A DNA stretch of 64,000 nucleotides from Diploptera punctata (Eukaryota > Arthropoda > Insecta > Blattodea > Blaberidae). Positions 56,415 to 64,000 of the stretch are shown here, piece after piece; within the stretch, counting starts at the first letter, position 1, and every line of letters begins with the position of its first letter. Position numbers and translations under genes: made by a program. The notes below the pieces were generated by a model. The model saw only the letters and a list, made by a program, of their open reading frames with translations. It searched no databases and was not told where the DNA came from. The stretch is from assembly GCA_030220185.1 (NCBI GenBank), contig JASPKZ010004956.1, positions 374,501 to 438,500 of the forward strand, read 5' to 3'.

Positions 56415-57475
56415 TACAGGGTGCTCTAAAATTGCCCTTACAAACATCTAGGACTTGTAGATGGGCTAAGTTGATAATATTTAGAATTGGAAACCATGTC
56501 CGGGAACTTACCGTTTCCGTGCTACAGCCGTTTAAAAAACATGTTTATAACGCGAAGTCTTTTACAAGTAATGTATTACGAGGCGTTACACAGTACATCA
56601 CTTGTTTTACAATTCAACTCATTAATAACTTAAGAAACAAAATGGAAACTGAATAATTTTTCCCAAACACTTTTGTTTACAGTTAAACTTAAAACTGTTT
56701 TTGCCCTTTTCAAATGATGGTTAACATTCAGATCCATTACAAGTGCGGTTCGATGTGGCGACAAGCAACTTCGTTGCACACATTATACCTACGAATGATG
56801 TTTTGGTAAACACGCTGTATCACACCTAGTGTATCTGCAATCTCTCCTGTAGCGACCACATCTCGTGCCACTAGATATTCTGTCTCTACAGGAATGTCAT
56901 AAACCAAACTCTTCATAGACCCCAGAGGAAAAGGTCCAGTGGAGTCAAATCCGGTGATCGTGGAGGCCATACAAATGGGCTATCTCGGCCTATCCGTCTT
57001 TGTTCGAATCATCGGTCCAGATGTTCCCGAACATGCAGTGAAAAGTGAGAGAGTGCACCATCATGCTGAAACCATATGTCTTGACGGACGTTCAATGGCA
57101 CAGTGTCCAACAAAATACCCAATGCTTGTTCTAGGAAGATCATGTAGATGGGACCTGTTACCCAGGATGGAAGCATGTACGGTCCAATCACATGATCATC
57201 CAGAATACCTGCCCACACATTAATTTAAAATCTGTGTTGGAATCCCTGGACATGCGCGGCATGAGGGTTTTCATCTGCCCAGACATGGCTGTATCGTGAA
57301 TTGAGTACACAATCCCTAGTATATGTACAGGCTTTGAAAAATATGATGGCGCAGCTCTTGATGATAGAAAGTTATTGAAGAGCGATTCACACCAGTACGT
57401 TGTTACATGTTCTGACTCGTTTGAGTATAAAGCGGACGGCGTAAGTGTCTTCCTGCAGCATTCGTATCATTCGCT

Positions 57476-57545
57476 TAAGTGGACCAGTCGGTATGATGCT
57501 GTTTTCCCGACGACGCGGATCCACGTTCGATTCTGGTCAGATTTA
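57476..57545 (+). other. degenerate tRNA-like sequence in nested DNA
   Basis: 'gcttaagtggaccagtcggtatg' and 'cacgttcgattctggtcag' are spaced like Pol III boxes A and B and follow a GACGACGCGGATC stretch. Possibly the head of a SINE inserted in the outer mariner. Weak. Confidence 0.35.
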
Positions 57546-57619
57546 TATTTATTTTTCTATTACTATTTAATAACGTCGTTAGTTTTTATAACGCTTACAT
57601 TTTACCAGGCTTCGTTATA

Positions 57620-58293
57620 CAGTGTGATTATAAAGTCTCAGTACATTTTTAAGTAATCGCTTACATATCGTATTTCTGGGTTACAGCCATTCGAAAGATA
57701 CAAATATGTTCACCATTCAAGAGCGGATAGAGATTGTTGCTGCGCATTTAAGAGGCCAGTCGTAAGAGGAAGTTAGAGACAGATTACAAAGGAAACCATC
57801 ACGGGAGACGTGTATCTTGATATGTTGCAACTTTTCTTACAGCCACAGTTACAGCAAGATGGTATCATTGATACAGTGGTGTTGCAATAAGATGGAGCAC
57901 CACCACACTTTGCTCTGGCTATACGTGGGTATCTCATTGACAGGTTTCCCAAAAGGTGGATTGGAAGGGCATCTCCTCGTATCTAAGCACCTCGTTCGCC
58001 AGTTCTCGCACCCCTGGACGTTTTTGCTTGAGGGTTCATCAAGCAACAGGTGTACAGAACCAAGGTTTCTAATCTGCAAGTGCTGAAAGAACGCATATGT
58101 CAAGCGAATGAAATGATTACAGAGGATATGTTGGTGCATGTTTTCGGGGCGACGGTGCGTCGTTGGAAAACATGTTTTGAGATTGATGGAGGTTATGTTG
58201 AACACTAACTTGATAGTAGAAACTACCTTATAATTTTTGTTTTATTTGCGCTACGTTATCCACAAAATGTACTGGGAATTTATAATCACACTG
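57620..58293 (+). mobile_element. small mariner-like element nested in the larger one
   Basis: 674 bp, TA on both sides (57618-57619, 58294-58295). The ends are CAGTGTGATTATAAAGTCTC and, inverted, CAGTGTGATTATAAATTCCC. It retains an N-terminal start (FTIQERIEIVAAHLRGQS) and, after an internal deletion, C-terminal blocks near APPHFALAIRGYLIDRFPKR and RSPVLAPLDVF (about 57890-58020), typical of DUF4817-type transposases. Stops present. Confidence 0.85.
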
Positions 58294-58302
58294 TATAAAT
58301 AA

Positions 58303-58305
<3 letters not shown>

Positions 58306-58348
<43 letters not shown>
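58306..58348. repeat. (TA)n microsatellite
   Basis: About twenty TA repeats immediately before the SINE S1 copy. Confidence 0.9.
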
Positions 58349-58350
<2 letters not shown>

Positions 58351-58640
58351 AAATATTCCCGGTCGGGACAGGCTCCTGGGTGAGATATTTTCGGGGTTTT
58401 TCCTCACCTGTAAGATAAATGTCAGGAAGCTTAGGGCCCATCGGTTCCCGAAAATCATCTGACCATTATCATCCTTATCAGTATCATCATCATTCTTCAC
58501 CGGTGTGGAAAAAAAAGGGAAGTTACCACGCCTACAGTTCCATAGTAAAGCAGCAAAGCATAGCATTAAAATGCTATGATTGCAGTGAAAGACCTGCCCT
58601 CGGGCAAAACTACTATGGAGTGGAATATATGGAAATAAAT
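58349..58640 (+). mobile_element. tRNA-derived SINE, family S1, 5'-truncated
   Basis: Starts within the tRNA-like head ('cccggtcgggacaggc'), then TCGGGGTTTTTCCTCACCTG, the GATGATGATGA-complement region, and the tail 'gacctgccctcgggcaaaactactatgg'. More diverged than 26351-26691. Confidence 0.85.
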
Positions 58641-60117
58641 TAATTAAAAGAAACAACTCATATATATATATATATAGAAAATGAATAACGATTGTAAGGT
58701 CTCATTACTTTGCTTACAAAACAAATGACATAATAAAATTATTTATTTCCATTACTAATACAAAATGCATCTGATTAATTTAAATTAATATCTAATTTCA
58801 TAATGCAAGTAAGTCCTGAAGTACTGCATCGCTTCATACAGACAATTTATAGGAAATATGGTTGTAGTCTAGTGGAGGAAGCTTCTGTTTCTCGTGCTAG
58901 AGGTTGTGTGTTCTATCCTCCTGTCATGTTTTTTTTCTCTCCCTTATTTCACTTAATTATCTTTCTTTTTTTCATTTCTTTTGCTTTGTTTTATTTTCAG
59001 TATTTACCGCACTACTTATTTACACTTTTTTGTTTTCTATTGCACGACACACAACGAAATAGAACGGATTCAGTTTCTCAAATAGTTGTATACTTGTGAA
59101 CCAAATAGCTGGTCTAATATTATGAGCAGTGGCTTCGTTCTGAGAGTTGAAAATTATCTGTGCGCCATCAATTATTTCAAAGGCTGTAAATTCATCTGTT
59201 AAGAGAATGCGCCGTGGAAATAGTGGCTCGTTGATGCACCGGTGCAGAAGCCACATACAGAACTCAACGCGTGGAACAAAATCGGCTGGCAGTAGTGAAT
59301 GTACCATTTGGAGGTAGGATGCATGTAGTGGTTTATGCATAACATTCCAGACGGTGGTAGGAGCAACATCCATTACACGCGAAATTGCTTTTGTGCTCGT
59401 TGATGGGTTCTCTTCAACTTGATGCAGTATGGCACCTTCCAATTCGGGAGTTCGGCGTATCGTTGGAACACCAGTCATTCCTTTCTCGAAGCCATTGCGT
59501 AATTATGGCGAAAAGGGTATGCAATATAGCCGGACATTGTGGAAGAAACCATCTTGATAAAGGCGACGAGCAGCTCTTCTAATACCTCGAGCTTCGCCAT
59601 GTAGAAGGATCATATCGGTGTATTCAGCAAAAGTGTACTCAACCATGTCGCTCTAACACTGAAAGAACGTGAATGAGGTTCGAACCTGCTCCAAGAAGTA
59701 GGATAAACGTCAATTGACACCACGTGATCCGACGTAAGCGCCACTCATCATGTAACTCTGCAGGAGGACGAATCGCGAAGCTATTACATGTTGAGGCACG
59801 TGACGTACGTTCAGACAATGCTTGTTTTCAAACTGTTCTAGCACGGAAACGGTAAATTTCCGGATATGGTTTCCAATTCCAAATATTATCAAATCAGTCC
59901 CCTCTACAAGTCCTAGAAGTTTGTAAGGGCAATTTTAGATCACTCTGTATACATATAGAGTTTGTCCTGGTGTTTAAGCATCTTTAAAAAAATTACAGTA
60001 ATTTTAAACCAGTGTTTTTGGCCAACACAGGTAGTAGAGGAAAAAGTATGTATACCGGTATGTAAAAACAAACATTTAATTGTTCAAAGTAATGGGAAAC
60101 ATTTCAATTAGTTTTTT

Positions 60118-60215
60118 TTTTGTAATAAGTAATTTTCTCAAAAGCCAATACTTACATGTTTACATGTTCATAGTAACAACATACTGTTGAAATGTTTTTA
60201 TTTTAATAATTTTTT
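60118..60215 (+). pseudogene. isolated decayed zinc-finger repeat
   Basis: 'tgtaataagtaattttctcaaaagccaatacttacatgtttacatgttcatagtaac' follows the finger consensus seen at 45900-46600. Last visible trace of the array. Confidence 0.5.
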
Positions 60216-60880
60216 CATGAACCGCATCTTATTTCGAAGTAGTAAGTAGGAAATGTTTGGTTAGATGCAGCATCTTTTAACAACAGTTTTCATTAGTTTC
60301 AAACCATTTTCTTCATCCAATTCTGTAGTAGTATAAAATATGTATGTTTATTTTGGAAGAAAATCTGTGTTTTAATGAATTTGTTATACCATATTGTCCA
60401 CAATATTTTAATGTTTGTGTCATTAAATTGTTAGCTTTTTGAGCTCCCAAAAATTATGTTATCAGTTATCATTAATTACATCTTGAACATTTATGGAAGT
60501 GCATTCTACTTATCCTTCTTAATCTATGCATTTTTTGTATATCTTTTTTTTTGTGATATATATATATATATATTTGATCAGACTGGTTATTACTAACACG
60601 GGTGACCAATAGAGTTGATGATAGGAAACGTTATATTAATGCCAGTAGAAAGTTAATTTTGTTTAAATTGTTGCAGGAGGATGTATTAAATTTGAAAGTT
60701 AATTTCTCAGCTTTGGTATAGTCATTATTTTTTGTCATATTACTATTGGTTTACGTAAATTATGTTTTATATTATGGAAAATTATGTGTGAATACAAAAA
60801 TACTAAAACAATTAATAAATGCAATGAAAAGTCTGTTACGATTTTTTTTTGTATTATAAAGTATTGGTTATTTGTAATAC
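60216..60880. other. AT-rich non-coding DNA
   Basis: Contains a short (TA)n run at 60556-60575; nothing else recognised. Confidence 0.5.
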
Positions 60881-60882
60881 TA

Positions 60883-62188
60883 CACTGCTCAAAAAAATTA
60901 GGGGATATTGTAGAATAACCTATTAAGACTATGTTTTTTGGAATACTATTAGATGCAATCACTTTCTATTACTCCAAGATAATGTAAATAAGAGTTTGAA
61001 GTTGTTACGTAACCTCGGTACCACACCAGAGGGCAGTGTCTGTACTGTTGCCATTGAGGTGTCTCAAAGCGTGATTTTCCAGACTTTAGAATCATTTTCA
61101 AAGAACATACTGTTCACAGAAGAGCCGGACAAGGTCGACCAAGGGCAACAACAAGGGATGACCGTTACCTCTTGTTAACAGCCCGTCGGAATAGACAGCA
61201 GAATGCAACTCAATTGCGAAATACACTTCAAACAGCAACAGGACGCAGGGTGTCAACTCAAACTTTCCCTAATCGACTACATGGAAGTGGTCTCTATGCC
61301 CGTAGGCCCATGGTGTGTACCAGGTTAACTCCACAACACCGTAGAGATCGCAGAAACTGGGCGGAGGAACTTCGTGGGTGGAGATCAGTTCTTTTTTCTG
61401 ATGAGTCGCGATTCAACGTGGAATGTGATAGTCGGCGTGTATTCATCTGGAGAGAAAAAGGGACACGAAACAATCCAGCTTTTGTACGTTAAAGATCCCC
61501 ATATGGTGGCGGTGGATTGATGGTTTGGGCAGGAGTCAGTAGTGGTGGACATACGGACCTCTATGTCATCCAAGGTGGTACTTTGACTGCGGTAAGGTAT
61601 AGAGATGAGATTCTCCGACCTTTTGTCGTACCTTATGCTGGTGCCATAGGTGATTCTTTTCTTTTTATGGACGATAATGCACGACCCCACAGAGCTGGCT
61701 TGGTGGACGACATGCTGGAAGTGGAGGGTATCGAGCGTATGCAATAGCCAGCTTTCTCCCCGGACTTAAATCCGATTGAGCATGTGTGGGATGCATTAGG
61801 CAGGCGCATTGCATGCAGACCAGTACCTCCCACAACTGTTCCAGAGCTGCACATTGCTCTTATGGAAGTGGCCACGTATCCCCCAAGAACTCATTGCTAA
61901 CCTCATTGCATCAATGCCACACAGGTGCGAGGCAGTGCTGGCCGTTCGAGGAGACCATACACCATACTAAAGAAACATTTTCACCCATGTTAATGTTGCT
62001 TTGTTTGTTTGCCATATTCCTAATCAGGATCTCTTTGACATCTGGTGTGGTACAGAGGTTACCTAATGACTTCAAACTCTTGTTTACATTCTTTTGGAGT
62101 AATAGAAAGTGATTGCATCTAATACTGTTCCTAAAAACATAGTCTTAATAGGTTATTCTACAATATCCCCTAATTTTTTTGAGCAGTG
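60883..62188 (+). mobile_element. Tc1-like transposon
   Basis: 1,306 bp, TA on both sides (60881-60882, 62189-62190). The ends are CACTGCTCAAAAAAATTAGG and, inverted, CACTGCTCAAAAAAATTAGG, a perfect match over the first 20 bases, with the inverted similarity extending about 125 bp. One nearly complete transposase frame inside. Confidence 0.95.
61089..62000 (+). pseudogene. Tc1 transposase with a few stop codons
   Basis: In a single frame: GQGRPRATTRDDRYLLLTAR (about 61130, end of the first HTH domain and GRPR hook), the second HTH (QQNATQLRNTLQTATGRRVS), LFSDESRFNV (first Asp), a TAA near 61490, GGGGLMVWAGVSSGGHTDL, FMDDNARPHRAGLVDDML (second Asp), a TAG at 61745 where the family has Trp, PAFSPDLNPIEHVWDALGRR (the Glu of DD34E), and a further stop near 61900. 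The frame is otherwise conserved, so the copy is fairly young. No active enzyme expected. Confidence 0.9.
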
Positions 62189-62369
62189 TAGATGTGTTGC
62201 ATGTGCTCGTGTTACACTATGATTATGCGCCGATATGTCGCGCAGTAAGTGATAATATTCTCATATTTAACACCTGCATCCTGTTGGATTTATAAGTATG
62301 GAATTTTACATTTTACACAGTAAAGAGATTACTTCAGCATTTGTTAACGTTGGCTACATACATACATAC
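62189..62369. other. short non-coding stretch
   Basis: Nothing recognised. Confidence 0.4.
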
Positions 62370-62645
62370 TTACTTACTTACTCACTGGCACTATCTAACC
62401 CGTAGGTTCATGGCCGCGCGGACATAAGCTCTCCATACATCCCTATCCTGAGCTAATGCTTTCCAGTCATTCCCTCTATAATCTACTTCCCTCAAATGAT
62501 AGTTAATGTTATTCTCCCACCTCATTCTTGGTCTACCAACTGAGCGTTTTCCCTTTGGTTTTCCTACAAGAAGCTTCCATGCAAGTCTGTCATTCCCCAT
62601 ACGTGCAACATGTCCTGCCCATCGCAATCTACGAGACTTATTAGC
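62370..62645 (-). pseudogene. LINE family A, 5'-truncated 3' end
   Basis: Minus strand: KSRRLRWAGHVARMGNDRLA, WKLLVGKPKGKRSVGRPRMR, WENNINYHLREVDYRGNDWK, ending MNLRVR and the (TAAG)n tail at 62362-62385. More than 90% similar by eye to 39001-39270, so a relatively recent insertion; the open frame has no start of its own. Confidence 0.9.
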
Positions 62646-62867
62646 ATAATTAATGGTCATCAACGACCTATCGTGTGAGGTTATATGGCATTTGTCAATT
62701 CTATTCCCCGTCCAATAAGAGGTTTAATTCAGTATAGCCAACACATTTTCTTGTGTTTGTATATGACTTGTAGTTTCGTGTTTAAACATCACTCTTGTTT
62801 CGTCTAGCGACCTCACAGGATGATCTAGCAGGAAGTCCGGTACACGGGAATCCTATCGACCATTATA

Positions 62868-63158
62868 AAGTAAAGTAATGTGATCCACAACAGGCTCGGA
62901 GGCCCTTGGGGTAGTAGGAGATTAAGGCTCCCACTTTTTCTAGACAATCGGCACTTTGTCAGCCCTGCGTGATGGCCGCCTTTACCCCCAGAACAAGCGT
63001 CTGGTACTCATTTCCGTTAGAGGTTGAGTCGACCCCAGGGCCATAGTGCCGCCAGAGGGTTTGTGTCAGTCTAAAAATCCTGACCTCAACGGGACTTGAA
63101 CCCTCGACCCTCCGGCTTGTAGCTCAGTGCCTTAACCACTACGCTACGGCGTGCCCCC
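62868..63158 (-). mobile_element. tRNA-derived SINE, family S2
   Basis: Flanked by a perfect 13-bp duplication ATCGACCATTATA (62855-62867, 63159-63171). On the minus strand the head reads GCCGTAGCGTAGTGGTTAAG with box B GGTTCAAGTCCC. The body includes 'ccctggggtcgactcaacct' and 'ggcggccatcacgcagggct'. The tail is ACTTTACTTTA. Its sequence and Pol III boxes differ from S1. Confidence 0.93.
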
Positions 63159-63171
63159 ATCGACCATTATA

Positions 63172-63921
63172 TGGCTCTCAATCACCTCGGTCTGCAGAAG
63201 GCAGTCGGTTTAGTGTCGTTGGTAAGTTTGTGGTGCTTCGTCATAATAAGTGCGGCATCATTATGTAAAAGATAAGCAATGGCGGTTGGATAATTGACTT
63301 ATTACGTTATCGTTAAGCCACATGATGTTCTTCAAGGAGGTATCATTAATGAAAGTACAAGTCATAATTTATTCGGCAAGCAAATTAAATAATAAAATAA
63401 TTAAAGTGCAACAAAGGAAGCATGTGAACATGTGGTTTAGTGTTTATTTTATTACTTCATTATATTTGTTTTTCAAAAGGAACTGGTCGTCCATCAATTT
63501 ATTATCATCTTTCGGCAAAATTTACCCTTATAATTCTTCGACAAAATTACCCTTCTTATATGGAATAATAATGAGATCTCACAGAGATAAAATTATACAA
63601 ACAACAAACAATATTTTACTATCTTCATGAAGACTGAATTTTACTATTGTTGATCTGATTAATCTTTTCATTTTCAGTATAGATTTAAATAAAATGTTAC
63701 ATATATACTCAATCTACTTTTTTTTTTTCTTTTTTTTTTGAGAATTTAGCTTTCCCTCTATTTAAATATCATTCCAGATAATACGGATTGGAATGCACAT
63801 ACTTTCATAGTTTTCCACTAGATTATGCTGTTGTATTATTTATTAATGCTAGAGTTTATATATATATATATATAATTTTTTGCTATATTTTCCCTCTCGT
63901 TTTCATACAAGGAATTTCAAT
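63172..63921. other. AT-rich non-coding DNA
   Basis: Has a T-rich tract at 63715-63740 and (TA)n at 63856-63875. A short family A-like phrase at 63625-63650 ('atcttcatgaagactgaatttt', compare 41470-41490) may be a LINE scrap. Confidence 0.45.
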
Positions 63922-64000
63922 GCATCTCTTTCAATCTCCCATAACGCCAAATTGTCTTGCCAATGCAGTCTATGAGACTTAGCTGTTCTTATTATCTTGC
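63922..64000 (-). pseudogene. LINE family A fragment cut by the window edge
   Basis: 'tgccaatgcagtctatgagacttagctgttcttattat' matches 39250-39292 of the family A copy; the preceding 'catctctttcaatctcccataacg' matches 39217-39240. It presumably continues beyond 64000. Confidence 0.75.

Larger units (their letters stand above)
56737..59640 (-). pseudogene. mariner-like transposase, split by insertions
   Basis: Minus strand. The N-terminal part near 59640-59100 reads MVEYTFAEYTDMILL and, after a stop, TGVPTIRRTPELEGAILHQV, TTVWNVMHKPLH (HTH region), then RRILLTDEFTAFEIIDG (first catalytic Asp). After the nested insertions, about 57305-57010 reads HVWADENPHA, INVWAGILDDHVIGPYMLP and WFQHDGALSHFS (second Asp). 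The end at 56737-56970 reads TITGFDSTGPFPLGSMKSLV. Broken in at least four places. Confidence 0.8.
56417..59947 (-). mobile_element. mariner-like transposon (DUF4817 type) with nested insertions
   Basis: Flanked by TA (56415-56416, 59948-59949). The ends are CAGGGTGCTCTAAAATTGCC and, inverted, CAGAGTGATCTAAAATTGCC, with inverted similarity over about 130 bp. It is inside old zinc-finger DNA, and about 1.8 kb of its 3.5 kb is later insertions. Related in type to 442-2087 but with different ends. Confidence 0.88.

Noticed and set aside
58840..58910. tRNA-like sequence ('gttgtagtctagtggagg')
   Set aside because: Stems do not pair and the box B region is poor.
1..64000. CRISPR array, bacterial operon or prophage
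   Set aside because: No regularly spaced short direct repeats with unique spacers, no ribosome-binding sites or operon layout; all coding traces are eukaryotic transposons or split exons.

Overview
This window looks like gene-poor, AT-rich animal nuclear DNA, almost certainly from an insect. The reasons are abundant TA/TTAA-targeted DNA transposons (mariner/Tc1-like with a DUF4817-type N-terminus, piggyBac, hAT), AP-endonuclease LINEs, Penelope-like elements (PLEs) with GIY-YIG ends, several tRNA-derived SINE families, and a C2H2 zinc-finger exon with phase-0 splice sites. The repeat mix would suit a large repeat-rich genome such as a cockroach or termite, but the order is a guess. There are no bacterial-type operons.

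The only candidate host gene is a plus-strand zinc-finger gene. Three near-identical 99-bp exons (17970-18068, 20528-20626, 34063-34161), each with an AG acceptor, a GT donor and phase 0/0, encode a short acidic peptide holding three SUMO-consensus motifs (VKEE, IKSE, IKQE). They lie upstream of a zinc-finger exon beginning at 45653 in the compatible phase 0. That exon has seven complete near-identical fingers and stops in the eighth after a one-base insertion. Decayed finger DNA continues to 46850 and reappears at 52327-53053, 56238-56414 and 60118-60215, split by later transposons. The exon copies sit in larger duplicated units (units 1, 2 and 3, with a downstream-only remnant at 11640-14440). 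Units 1 and 2 share a PLE insertion that unit 3 lacks, so the duplications can be put in order.

Layout: 1-3285 LINE family A copy split by a mariner-like element; 3286-6440 plain AT-rich DNA; 6866-7341 a fold-back element with outward-facing tRNA-like genes; 8510-11000 LINE and SINE fragments; 11640-24180 duplicated units with a decayed ~130-bp tandem array, two PLE palindromes, fold-backs and a small TIR element; 24880-30104 LINE A fragment, a second tRNA-like fold-back locus, a SINE and two piggyBacs; 32450-36250 unit 3 with a piggyBac between perfect TTAA sites; 36372-37280 a PLE remnant; 38270-44640 LINE B fragments around an almost full-length LINE A copy (39001-42250); 45653-46850 zinc fingers; 46918-50215 a 3.3-kb PLE palindrome between 13-bp target duplications; 50236-51720 hAT; 53058-56233 piggyBac and 56417-59947 mariner-like element, both nested inside old finger DNA; 60883-62188 a Tc1-like element; then LINE A and SINE copies to the end.

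Most notable: hammerhead-like cores (CTGANGA, hairpin, GAAA) recur in the PLE arms; the 1.63-kb-arm PLE palindrome was inserted as one unit; tRNA-like sequences are paired as outward-facing ends of fold-back elements; and the SUMO-motif exon has been triplicated.
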